A stretch of 64,000 bases of DNA from NCBI GenBank assembly GCA_035578905.1, contig JAQJVL010000082.1:605618-669617 (forward strand). Reading direction: 5' to 3'. The position numbers and the translations under genes are program-made. Shown piece by piece: positions 35,160 through 46,300 of the stretch. The notes below the pieces were generated by a model. That model was not told the origin of the DNA. It did not search any database and saw only the letters and a list, made by a program, of their open reading frames with translations. Every line of letters begins with the position of its first letter. Positions within the stretch are counted from its first letter, which is position 1. Origin of the DNA: Stictocephala bisonia (lineage: Eukaryota; Arthropoda; Insecta; Hemiptera; Membracidae).

Positions 35160-37192
35160 CAGCACAGTGATATTGACCCACCACCCACCCATACACACAC
35201 AGAGATATTGACCCACCCACCCACCATACACGCACAGAAGTATTGACCCACCACCCACCCATACACGCACAGAGGTATTGACCCCCACCCACCATACACG
35301 CACAGAGGTATTGACCCACCCACGCACCCATACACACACAGAGATATTGACCCACCTATACACGCACAGTGATATTGACCCACCACCCACCCATACACAC
35401 ACAGAGATATTCACCCACCTATATACGCACAGTAATATTGACCCACCACCCACCCATACACACACAGAGATATTGACCCACCTATACACGCACAGTGATG
35501 TTGACCCACCACCCACCTATACACACAGAGATATTGACCCACCTATACACGCACAGTGATGTTGACCCACCACCCACCCATACACACACAGAGATATTCA
35601 CCCACCTATACACGCACAGTGATATTGACCCACCACCCACCCATACACACACAGAGATATTCACCCACCTATACACGCACAGTGATATTGACCCACCACC
35701 CACCCATACACACACAGAGATATTCACCCACCTATACACGCACAGTGATATTGACCCACCACCCACCCATACACACACAGAGATATTCACCCACCTATAA
35801 ATGCACAGTGATATTGACCCACCACCCACCCATACACACACAGAGATATTCACCCACCTATACACGCACAGTAATATTGACCCACCACCCACCCATACAC
35901 ACACAGAGATATTCACCCACCTATACACGCACAGTGATATTGACCCACCGCCCACCCATACATACACAGAGATATTCACCCACTTATACACGCACAGTGA
36001 TATTGACCCACTACCCACCCATACACACACAGAGATATTCACCCACCTATACACGCACAGTGATATTGACCCACCACCCACCCATACACACACAGAGATA
36101 TTCACCCACCTATACACGCACAGTAATATTGACCCACCTATTTACGCACAGTAATATTGACCCACCACCCACCCATACACACACAGAGATATTCACCCAC
36201 CTATACACGCACAGTGATATTGACCCACCACCCAACCATACACACACAGAGATATTCCTCCACCTATACACGCACAGTGATATTGACCCACCACCCACCC
36301 ATACACACACAGAGATATTGACCCACCTATACACGCACAGTGATATTGACCCACCACCCACCCATACACACACAGAGATATTGACCCACCTATATACGCA
36401 CAGTGATATTGACCCACCACCCACCCATACATACACAGAGATATTCACCCACCTATACACGCACAGTGGTATTGACCCACCCACCCACCCATACACGCAC
36501 AGTGGTATTGACCCATCCACCCACCCATACACGCACAGTGGTATTTGACCAACCCACCCACCCATACACGTACAGTGGTATTGACCCACCAACCCACCCA
36601 TTAACGTACAGTGGTATTGACCAACCCACCCTTACACGTACAGTGGTATTGACCAACCCACCCACCCATACACGCACAGTGGTATTTACCCACCCACCCA
36701 CCCATACACGCACAGTGGTATTTGACCAACCCACCCACCCATACACGTACAGTAGTATTGACCCACCCACCCATACACGTACAGTGGTATTGACCAACCC
36801 ACCCTTACACGTAAAGTGGTATTGACCCACTCACCCACCCATACACGTACAGTGGTATTGACCCACCTACCCACCCATACAGTACAGTGGTATTAACCCA
36901 CCCACCCATACACGCACAGTGGTATTGACCAACCCACCCACCCAAACACCTACAGTGGTATTGACCCACCCATACACGTACATTGATATTGACCGCCCAC
37001 CCATACGCGCACAGTGGTATTGACCCACTCATACGCGCACAGTGGTATTGACGCACCCACCCACCCATACACGCACAGTGGTATTGACCCACCCACCCAC
37101 CCATACACGTACAGTGTTATTGACCCACCCACCCACCCATACATGTACAGTGGTATTGACCCACCTACCCATCCATACACGTACAGTAATAT
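35160..37192 (+). repeat. C-rich minisatellite array, about 2.0 kb
   Basis: From 35160 to about 36460 the repeat is a 63-bp dimer: CACGCACAGTGATATTGACC CACCACCCACCCAT, then ACACACACAGAGATATTCAC CCACCTATA. Spacing measured at 35621 and 35684 is 63. From about 36460 to 37192 it changes to 31-36 bp monomers, CCCACCCACCCATACACGTA CAGTGGTATTGA. The minus strand carries runs such as the complement of CCCACCCACCCACCC (37088-37102), which meet the G-quadruplex pattern. ORFs up to 330 codons exist in several frames on both strands (HTHTEIFTHLYTHSD type), a result of the unit length; they are not genes. Confidence 0.96.
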
Positions 37193-37199
37193 ATAACAA

Positions 37200-38750
37200 G
37201 TTAAAAAGTACTCTTAATATAGTATATAATTAAAAAACGGGAAGTGCTCACTTATAACGAAATCTCCGGAACTACGGAACAGATTTTGATGAAATTTGCA
37301 GGGAAGTTTGCTTTTGTGTCATAATAACCCACTAAGAACGAATTTTTAAAATTTATATTCCTAACGGGTAGAAACAGCCCCCCAACGTTTCCTTTTTTCT
37401 GTAAAAGTAACATTAGCATTAACATAACAGCTTACTTTAAACAGCTGACATAAAAATAAACATGACAAAAAATCAGCGTCTAATTTTGTTTTCATTGTGA
37501 AATGTTTAAGGTCATTAATACTAACTCTGGCATGATTGAACTACTTTAAATCCACTTAAAATAGACTAACAGGATGTTATAGAATATAACACTGTGTTAT
37601 CTAGGAGAACTGCTGAAGGCTGAGCTTTTATATTGAAGTGATGGGTTTGATAGGACGATGGAGGTGAGGGTAAGTAAGCGTAGAAAACCACTCCATAGCG
37701 AAGTAAACAAGGGCGGACGGCTAATTACATAGTAATTGCATTTTTCTCTATACACTAATACCTACAGGTTTAAATGATTTTTTTCAAATTTGTAATTTAT
37801 CTAACGAGCACTTTTACTATCCCTTTAAACTAGCGGTTTTTAAAGTAAAAATATATTGTCTTTAGATATCCTCATTGCCTTTAATATTTCGTACAAAAAA
37901 ATATTTTTTTAAGATAAATATTAGATTTGTGTATTTACGTTTTGCACATTTAAATAATTAATTAATTAATTAGGCTATAAAAATTATTTTCTTCATTATT
38001 TTGTCTTATATTTAAAATTTTTTCATTGCCTGTAAATGTCACTTCCCAAGATAAAAAAAATCTTCCTGAAAAGCCTGTGAAAAATAATTACAAGTCGTGT
38101 CCAGTTTTCGTCATGTTGGACAGCTCGACTAAAAAACATGAGTAATAGGTGACAATCTGCCCGGGGCTAAAATTATTGATTTTAATAATACAGTTCACCT
38201 AAATAATAGTGTTAGTACTTATTTATTTAGAATGGTTTACTTATCTTAAGTCAAGACCTGTCTCAAATATTTTTCATCCTCTTTAACTTTTAATTTCATT
38301 AAAATAAAAACTAGTCCTATAAAAATGTTTTAAAATGACTTCGAATATATTCCCATAGTGTTTATTGTGTTAATTTTATAACTTTAAAAACATATTGTAT
38401 TGCTTAACTACCGTACTATAAAATTTATTTACGTCGAATAAATTTTATATTAACCATTTAATTTGCAGGAAATATTGAAATGATGGACTTTTAAATAAGC
38501 AAAGCCCCAAAACCCCTCCCGATATTTATGTGATTCTTTATTTAACTTAATTGGTAAAACTTAAAAGATTTCAGTTATCTTTTAAAATTAGTTTGTAGTT
38601 TCAGGTCCTTATTAAAGAGTTGTGTTACAATGTAGGATAATTGAAGGTATTGAGATATTACAGGTTATGTGCCTGGGAAGGGTTTATTTTAGGATACTTA
38701 ATAGCTTTACATCTAAAAATAAACATATTCGAGCTTGTGTCTATTGCAAC
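37200..38750. other. AT-rich spacer with a possible transposon remnant
   Basis: At 37255-37320 ATCTCCGGAACTACGGAACA then GATTTTGATGAAATTTGC resembles a sequence type common in eukaryotic repeats; a weaker likeness is at about 60090-60130. At 37670-37705 GCGTAGAAAACCACTCCATA GCGAAG recalls 21268-21295. No gene. Confidence 0.4.
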
Positions 38751-38769
38751 ATACCCTCGTACTATCAAA

Positions 38770-38822
38770 ACATTGCTGGGTCCACTGAGGGTGGCGGCTA
38801 AGGCATCAGACTCAGGAGGTTG
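38770..38822 (+). other. Possible degenerate tRNA-Leu-like 5' half
   Basis: GGTGGCGGCTAAGGCATCAG ACTCAGGAGGTTG resembles the D arm and anticodon arm of leucine tRNA genes, with CAG in the loop position. The D loop is shortened and there is no T arm, so it is not a working tRNA. It could be a SINE head remnant or coincidence. Confidence 0.2.
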
Positions 38823-38849
38823 ACACAGAATAAAAAAAATACAAATTGA

Positions 38850-39642
38850 ATAGCAAAAATATTGTTTATTATATGAAAATTAAAAAAAACGTTTAATTCA
38901 AAAGTATTAAAAAATATTAAGTGACATAAAAAAATAAACATTTATGGACAAAACAGGCTGCTGACCGTTTGTAAAAAGTTACTTTCTCTATCAAACATTA
39001 CAGATATTTATCAATAAAAATGGCCTTGAGGCAATGAAATTAAATAAAAGAAGACAACAAGATTATCAAATATTAATATTAGAAAATATGTTTCAAACTA
39101 AACATATACAAAAAACTGGTTAGGCCTAGACATTTTTATCAAAATATATATAAATATCTGAAGACATATACAGTAAAAATAATGAATAAATAACAACACA
39201 TGTCATAAACATATAAATAAATAATAACAATCACAGCAAATAAATATAAACATAACTACAAATAATACCAAGACAAAATTTAAATTTACTTAGGCAGCTC
39301 AACTTACGGGGCCTTGGGCAATAAAATAAATTTGGAAGGTTAGGCCAATTTGGAAAAGTTAAAAAACTAGACAAAAGATTTAAATTAATAATTTCACCGG
39401 AATCCAGCGGACCAAAACTGGGCGGTTCCTAATGGGAACAACAAAGTGAACAATTATCTGAGAACCCCGTTCTTTGAAAGAATTAACCCCAAGAAAAAAA
39501 TATAAACGAAACAACATAAAAATAAAATTTAAATATAATTTCTCGCCAAAAGTATACGTTTCTTGAACCACAAACAAGTCTTTCACAGGAAGCACTTCTT
39601 CAAAATGTCCAATCTTGGAGGCCAGAAGGGCCGGATAAATAA
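38850..39642 (-). other. Possible 3' UTR of the minus-strand gene candidate
   Basis: The plus strand is strikingly A-rich over T, so the minus-strand RNA would be U-rich, like the flanking exon and intron. A minus-strand AATAAA (plus TTTATT at about 38864) would end it. The 71-codon ORF at 39380-39595 is not convincing. The extent is inferred. Confidence 0.3.
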
Positions 39643-39807
39643 TTATATGTGAGCCACCTGCATGTCGATGTCTTCATCCTGGAGGCCGGTGGATGAACTG
39701 CGCGGAAAGGGTGAAGAGGTGGCTGCCCCTCTGGGACGCAGAGTAGAGGCTAGTCCCAGTCCGTAGGTTCCGCACTGTGCCTCCAGGAAAGCGCAGTCAG
39801 TAGCCAT
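39643..39807 (-). CDS. Candidate host terminal coding exon, 54 codons from first in-frame ATG
   Basis: This is a GC-rich island (39643-39847) in AT-rich surroundings. On the minus strand the in-frame ATG at 39807 starts MATDCAFLEAQCGTYGLGLA, then a serine/proline-rich stretch (SSPFPRSSS), and the protein ends DEDIDMQVAHI before a TAA. The frame stays open upstream to a possible acceptor (TTAATTTAG before 39847), so the true protein may begin in an earlier exon. An out-of-frame ATG at 39823 precedes it, which argues against 39807 as the true start. A consensus 5' splice site (AG before GTAAGTG) lies upstream at 40498. No family is recognised. It might also be exapted or repeat sequence. Confidence 0.35.
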   Translation of the reverse strand: MATDCAFLEAQCGTYGLGLASTLRPRGAATSSPFPRSSSTGLQDEDIDMQVAHI

Positions 39808-39847
39808 GCAGGTACCCGTCCATGACACTCCGACCACGGAGCCAGGG

Positions 39848-40498
39848 CTAAATTAACAGCACAGTACACAACATATTTCAGTCTGGCTCCACAAAAAGTG
39901 AGATAACAAAATAAATACATAAAGGGGCGAGATAAAAAAAGAAAAGTTTGTTATGCTAATAAAAGCTGCCATAACATTTAAAATGTAAAATTTGTAAAAT
40001 AAAATAAAGAAGTACAGAAACATCAAAAAAAGTTTTTTATCTAAAGTAAAAAAAATGCTAAGTACAACTGTTAAAAAAATTAAATAGGCAAAAATATGAC
40101 AAAAGATGACAATTCAACATACCCAGCATTACACTACTAAAATCCTGCCATGTCCGGCAACAACATTAAACCTTTTGCTAGACCTATCCTGTAAAATATG
40201 ACAGTTATAAAAAGAGAAAATGATACTGAGTTTACTGTAAAACAATTATGGTACACAAAAATACAAAATTTAATTACATTTAAAAATAAGTTTTAACATA
40301 ACAACAATAGAATACAAGAAATACCCAAATAAATCGGTATATGTGTCTAGCCTAGACCTACTAAAAATAAAAACATTTTCACAAACAGGTAACAGCTTTA
40401 TTAATTACTGAAACAACTCACAAATGAAAACAAATAAAATCAATAACAATATTTTTGGCCAAACAGTTACAAAAGCGAAACATTTTACGAACACTTAC
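39848..40498 (-). other. Candidate intron
   Basis: Minus-strand donor GTAAGTGT starts at 40498 and is preceded by AAACGTTTAG; the acceptor TTAATTTAG ends at 39848. Length about 651 bp, AT-rich. The donor is an excellent match to consensus, the acceptor only fair. The pairing is inferred. Confidence 0.35.
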
Positions 40499-40639
40499 CT
40501 AAACGTTTCTAGCCGCGAAACATGTTATGTCGGCAGCAAAGCTAGAGCTAACCACAGACGACAGGGAAGACTGAAACTAAATTACGGAACACGAAAACAA
40601 AGACACTAAAACTAAATGGAACACAGAGAGGAAGACTGA
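40499..40639 (-). other. Candidate 5' non-coding exon with arthropod-type initiator
   Basis: A GC-richer stretch lies upstream of the consensus donor. TCAGT at 40639-40635 (minus) matches the arthropod initiator motif, though this five-base motif is common. The only ATG in it (ATGTTTCGCGGCTAG) is closed after four codons, so the exon would be untranslated. The 61-codon plus-strand ORF at 40424-40609 overlaps it and looks like chance. Confidence 0.3.
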
Positions 40640-40649
40640 ACTGTCCGAG

Positions 40650-41185
40650 GGAGACGATCGTAATATCCAAACGGCACACTATGATAATTTTAAAAAGTTA
40701 TTACAAATTAGTTATTATAATCAGATACATTTATTTAGGGTGTTCCATATGGTATAAAGTACCAATCGATATTTTTATAGATTAAATTCCATTCATAAAT
40801 CAAAGTACAGTTTTTAGTCATTAACTCCCCTTCAGTGATTAGTAGCTTTAGTTAATTGAGTGCTTCGCTTATCTTTCTGAGCCAACGTTCCAGGTAATAC
40901 GGCGAGAAACAAAGTCACTTCACTGTAATTAAAATACCTCAAGCTAAACTTACTTAGCGTTAATTACTTTAATTGATATCACATTATTAGTATCCTTTCT
41001 TGAAACGTTTTACGTTCAACATGTTTGCAATACTCTTTTTGAATGTTCTACAGTTGCATAATATACAAACTAATTTTGTATATTAAAATGTGTAAGAATA
41101 TTACTGAAATAAATGTAAAACTTATTATATTAAATAAATATTATTAGTTTTGGTCAATTTTTTTGGGATTAGTGGTGCAATGCTG
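40650..41185. other. AT-rich non-coding spacer
   Basis: No gene. GTGTTCCATATGGTATAAAG at about 40740 contains a short palindrome and may be a transposon end. Confidence 0.4.
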
Positions 41186-41189
41186 TAAC

Positions 41190-41560
41190 TGAGGGACAAC
41201 ATTGTGTAGAGATTGTAGGCCATGTGTTATATGCTCGATCCTGTTAACACCATGGTCTTAATAAAACTCAGCGCTTGCCATCGACGTGGACACTAGTAGA
41301 GAGATCTGATGTATTCAATTTCGGTAGTAGTCAGTCTGGATATTGTTTAAAGGAGAGAACTGAGTACGAGTATAGGGCGTGTCAAATAACTAAAAATCAC
41401 ATTAACACTATGTGGTTCGTATTCCGCGTAAAGCTGTAGGTCTCTAAGTTACCCTGGCTATTTTGCTATTAATAAATAGCTCTTTCAAGGAACAGTCGAC
41501 CTTGTTCGGTAACAATGACTACACACGTTTATTTAATTCATCACACTCATTCAACCCTCA
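41190..41560 (+). mobile_element. SINE-like element, copy 3
   Basis: The best full-length match to copy 1: GTGTAGAGATTGTA, CATCGACGTGGACACTA, GGAGAGAACTGAGTA, B-box-like GTGGTTCGTATTCCGC, TAAAGCTGTAGGTC, CTATTAATAAATAGC, and CGACCTTGTTCGGTAACAAT GACTACAC. It has no minisatellite between CCCTGG and CTATT where copy 1 has one. Confidence 0.65.
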
Positions 41561-41744
41561 TAGTCACCCAATTCCAAGACACGATCGGCGTCTTACTCAT
41601 GAATAATGAACGCCAGTCCACCATGCGATATTAAATCCAAACCACGAAGTGTAAGTCTCAGTTAGTTCTAATCATTTTTGTAAGCTAACACTCACATAAC
41701 ACAGTCAATAGTAACATTTTAAATATTTCCTCCTCAAGTGTTTG

Positions 41745-42314
41745 TAGACAATCCCAGCAAGCTGTGCCGTACAAGTTATCTTGTTAAACCTGGTTTAACT
41801 GATAAGGTCAAATGCTTCAATAGACATTGTCGCTATTCCGTCCCGTAATCCATGCTATTCACTTACGTTTGGTGAGCCAGGCTAAGTCTGTACAATCCAA
41901 GCAGATTGTACAATACAAGTTATCTTGTCACACCTGGTTTAATGGATACGGTCAAATGCTTCAATAGACATTGTCGCTATCCCAACCCTTAATCCATGCA
42001 ATTCACGTACGTTTGCTGAGCCAGGCTGTCTATAAAATCCAAGCAGATTGTGCGTACAAGTTATCTTGTTACACCTGGTTTAACGGATACGGTCAAATGC
42101 TTCAATAGACATTGTCGCTATCCCATCCCTTAATCCATGCAATTCACGTACGCTTGCTGAGCGAGGCTAAGTCTGTACAATCTAAGCAGATTGTGCCATA
42201 CAAGTTATCTTGTTACACCTGGTTTAACGGATACGGTCAAATACTTCAATAGACATTGTCACTATCCCATCCCTTAATCCATGCAATTCACGTACGCTTG
42301 CTCTGCCAGGTTAG
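41745..42314 (+). repeat. About 143-bp satellite, left block (about four copies)
   Basis: Same unit as 43316-51830. The first copy is diverged (TGTTTGTAGACAATCCCAGC AAGCTGTG). The block stops at CTCTGCCAGG in the monomer and the next satellite copy resumes in the same phase after 43316, so the two blocks were once one array. Confidence 0.95.
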
Positions 42315-43315
42315 AAAATAGAAACAAATAGAAACAGCAAGACTAAATAATAATAATTGAATTAGGTACGTTAAGCACCAGATTTAAACTTGTAATCAGT
42401 CAACATTGAGACCATCATTTCAAATATAGGCCAGTCACCATCACGATTTAACACTGAATGTTTACGACCAGTCATAAACTCTTAGAGATTGGTGAAGGGT
42501 TCCTCCCCAACATAAATGGCCGGTGGGTGGTTGGAATGAGAAAAAAGGAAAATTGATAAATTAGTATGACATTTAAATGTAGCGTTTGTTCGAATCCTGT
42601 GGTGACGATTTAAACAAGAGGATTGAAATTTGAGAATATATTTTGTAATATATACTCATTAATTTACAAAATAATGATTTATAAAACATATCTAGGAAAT
42701 GTGTTGTTACATTTCTTAACATAGGGAAAACAAACTATTGCTGACTTAATGTTGAAAAAAAGAGTGTCACGCCATAAACATCTCTCAAAGTCTTGAAGTT
42801 GTTTCACAAAAAGACTACGTGTATGGGTATTGACCCATCTACCCACCTATAGACGTACAATGGTATTGACCAACCCACCCGTCCACCCATACACGTACGG
42901 TGTTATTGACCCACCCACCCATAGACGTACAGTGGTATTGACAATATCACTGTACGTGTATGGGTGGGCGGGTGGGTCAATATCACTGTACGTGTATTGG
43001 TGGGTGGGTAGGTCAATATCACTGTAGGTGTTTAGGTGGGTAGGTGGGTCAATATCACTGTACGTGTATGGGTGGGCGGGTGGGTCAATATCACTGTAGG
43101 TGTTTAGGTGGGCGGGTGGGTCAATATCACTGTACGTGTATGGGTGGGCGGGTGGTTCAATATCACTGTACGTATTATTTTGTTTCTATATTTGTAAAAA
43201 TGGATGGAAATAAATCATTATTATCATTATTATTATCATGTTTTGGTTTTCAGTTCCATTACCGTGCTTATGAGTTCTTGTTCAGAAACTGTGCTAATTT
43301 TTTGGTGGGTGGGTT
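42315..43315. mobile_element. 1-kb insertion inside the satellite, with inverted minisatellite
   Basis: GGTTAG occurs at both edges (42309-42314 and 43316-43321) and could be a 6-bp target-site duplication. The satellite phase is continuous across the insert. Inside: unrecognised AT-rich sequence to about 42820, a head-to-head minisatellite (42820-43165), then a (TTATCA)-rich stretch and TTTTGGTGGGTGGGTT. No ORF for a transposase. The class of element is not known. Confidence 0.55.
42820..43165. repeat. Head-to-head minisatellite with G-quadruplex motifs
   Basis: 42820-42940 carries three to four units in the C-rich orientation (ACCCACCCATAGACGTACAG TGGTATTGAC). From 42943 the orientation flips (AATATCACTGTACGTGTATG GGTGGGCGGGTGGGTC), with five to six units to 43165. 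The flip is a dyad: TACAGTGGTATT, GAC, AATATCACTGTA, with one mismatch. GGGTGGGCGGGTGGG at 42962-42976 and 43070-43084 fits the strict G3N1 quadruplex pattern. The plus-strand ORF at 43044-43544 crosses into the satellite and is not a gene. Confidence 0.93.
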
Positions 43316-46300
43316 GGTTAGGTCTGTACAATCCAAGCAGATTGTGCGTACGAGTTGTCTTGTTAAACCTGGTTTAACGATACGGTCAAATACTTCAATA
43401 GACATTGTCACTTCCCATCCCTTAATCCATGCAATTCACGTACGCTTGCTCTGCCAGGCTAAGTCTATACAATCCAAGCGGATTGTGCGTACAGGTTGTC
43501 TTGTTAAACCTGGTTTAACTGATACGGTCAAATGCTTCAATTGACATTGTCGCTATCCCATCCCTTAATCCATGCAATTCACATACGTTTGCTGAGCCAG
43601 GCCAAGACTATACAATCAAAGCAGTTTGTGCCGTACAGGTTATCTTGTTAAAGCTGGTTTTACTGATACTTTCAATTGCTTCAATAGACATTGTCGCTAT
43701 ACCATCCCTTAATCCATGCAATTCATGTACGTTTACTGAGCCAGGCTAAGTCTATACAATCTGAGCAGATTGTGCCGTACAAGTTTTCTTGTTAAACCTG
43801 GTTTAACTGATACGGTCAAATGCTTCAATTGACATTGTCGCTATCCCATCCCTTAATCCATGCAATTCACTTACGTTTGCTGAGCCAGGCTAAGTCTATA
43901 CAATCCAAGCACATTGTGAGTACAAGTTGTCTTGTTAAACCTGGTTAACTGATACGGTTAAATGCTTCAATAGACAGTGTCAATATCCCATCACTTAATC
44001 CATGCAATTCACGTACGTTTGCTGAGCCAGGCTGTCTATACAATCCAAGCGGATTGTGAGTACAAGTTGTCTTGTTAAACCAAGTTTAACGGATACGTTC
44101 AAATGCTCCAATAGTCATTGTCGCTATCCCATCCCTTAATCCATGCAATTCACGTACGTTTGCTGGGCCAGGCTAAATCTGTACAATCTAAGCAGATTGT
44201 GCCGTACAAGTTGTCTTGTTAAACCTGGTTTAACTGATACGGTCAAATGCTTCAATAGACATTGTCGCTATACCATCCCTTAATCCATGCAATTCACGTA
44301 CGTTTGCTGAGCCAGGCTAAGTCTATTCAATCCAAGCACATTGTGAGTACAAGTTGTCTTGTTAAACCTGGTTAACTGATACGGTTAAATGCTTCAATAG
44401 ACATTGTCGCTATCCCATCCCTTAATCCATGCAATTCACGTACGCTTGCTCTGCCAGGCTAAGTCTATACAATCTAAGCAGATTGTGCCGTACAAGTTGT
44501 CTTGTTAAACCTGGTTTAACTAATACGGTCAAATGCTTCAATAGACATTGTCGCTATCCCATCCCTTAATCCATGCAATTCACGTACGTTTGCTGAGCCA
44601 GGCTATGTCTATACAATCCAAGCACATTGTGAGTACAAGTTGTCTTGTTAAACCTGGTTTAACTGATACGGTCAAATGCTTCAATAGACATTCTCACTAT
44701 CCCATCCCTTAATCCATGCAATTCACGTACGTTTAATGAGCCAGGCTAAGTCTATACAATCCAAGCACATTGTGAGTACAAGTTGTCTTGTTAAACCTGG
44801 TTTAACTGATACGGTCAAATGCTTCAATAGACATTGTCACTATCCCATCCCTTAATCCATGCAATTCACGTACGCTTGCTCTGCCAGGCTAAGTCCATAC
44901 AATCCAAGCAGATTGTGAGGACTAGTTATCTTGTTACACCTAGTTTAACGGATACGGTCAAATGCTTCAATAGACATTGTTACTATCCCATCTCTTAATC
45001 CATGCAATTCACGTACGTTTGCTGAGCCCGGCTAAGTCTGTACAATCCAAGCACATTGTGAGTACACGTTGTTTTGTTAAACCTGGTTTAACTGATACGG
45101 TTAAATGCTTCAATAGACATTGTCGCTATTCCATCCCTTAATCCATGCAATTCACGTACGATTTCTGAGGCAGGCTGTCTATACAATCCAAGTACATTGT
45201 GAGTACAAGTTGTCTTGTTAAACCTGGTTTAACTTATACGGTTAAATGCTTCAATAGACATTGTCACTATACCATCCCTTAATCCATGCAATTCACATAC
45301 GCTTGCTCTGCCTGGCAAGTCTATACAATCCAAGAGATTGTGAGGACAAGTTATCTTGTTACACCTGGTTTAACGGATACTGTTAAATGCTTCAATAAAA
45401 ATTGGCGCTATCCCATCCCTTAATCCATGCAATTCACGTACGTTTAATGAGCCAGGCTAAAGCTATAAAATTCAATTGGATTGTGCGTAGAAGTTGTCTT
45501 ATTAAACCTGGTTAAACGAATACGTTAAAATGCTTCCATAGACATTGTCGCTATTCAATCCCTTAAGCCCTGCAATTAACGTACTTTTGCTGAGCCAGGT
45601 TAAGTCTATACAATCCAAGCGGATTGTGAGTACTAGTTGTCTTGTTACACCTGGTTTAACGGATACGTTCAAATGCTCCAATAGTCATTGTCACTATCCC
45701 ATTCCTTAATCCATGCAATTCACGTACGTTTACTGAGCCAGGCTAAGTCTATACAATCTAAGCAGATTGTGGCGTACAAGTTTTCTTGTTAAACCTGGTT
45801 TAACTGATACGGTCAAATGCTTCAATTGACATTGTCGCTATCCCATCCCTTAATCCATGCAATTCACTTACGTTTGCTGAGCCAGGCTAAGTCTATACAA
45901 TCCAAGCACATTGTGAGTACAAGTTGTCTTGTTAAACCTGGTTAACTGATACGGTAAAATGCTTCAATAGACAGTGTCGATATCCCATCACTTAATCCAT
46001 GCAATTCACGTACGTTTCCTAAGCCAGGCTGTCTATACAATCTAAGCGGATTATGAGTACAAGTTGTCTTGTTAAACCTGGTTTAACGAATACGGTCAAA
46101 TGCTTCAATAGACATTGCCGCTATCCTATCCCTTAATCCATGCAATTTACGTACGCTTGCTGAGCCAGGCTGTCTATACAGACCAAGCGGATTGTGAATA
46201 CAAGTTGTCTTATTAAACCTGTTTTAACGGATACGGTCAAATGCTCCAATAGTCATTGTCGCTATCCCATCCCTCTTAATCCATGCAATTCACGTACGTT

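Noticed and set aside
35482..36548. ORFs of 211 and 330 codons with HTHTEIFTHLYTHSD or WVNISVCVWVGGGSI repeats
   Set aside because: They occur on both strands and in several frames of a 63-bp minisatellite; the unit length explains them.
37255..37320. ATCTCCGGAACTACGG.. segment as part of a gene
   Set aside because: This kind of sequence is frequent in eukaryotic repeats and no open frame surrounds it.
38770..38822. tRNA-Leu gene
   Set aside because: Only a 5'-half likeness with a shortened D loop, no T arm and no acceptor pairing; kept only as a low-confidence feature.
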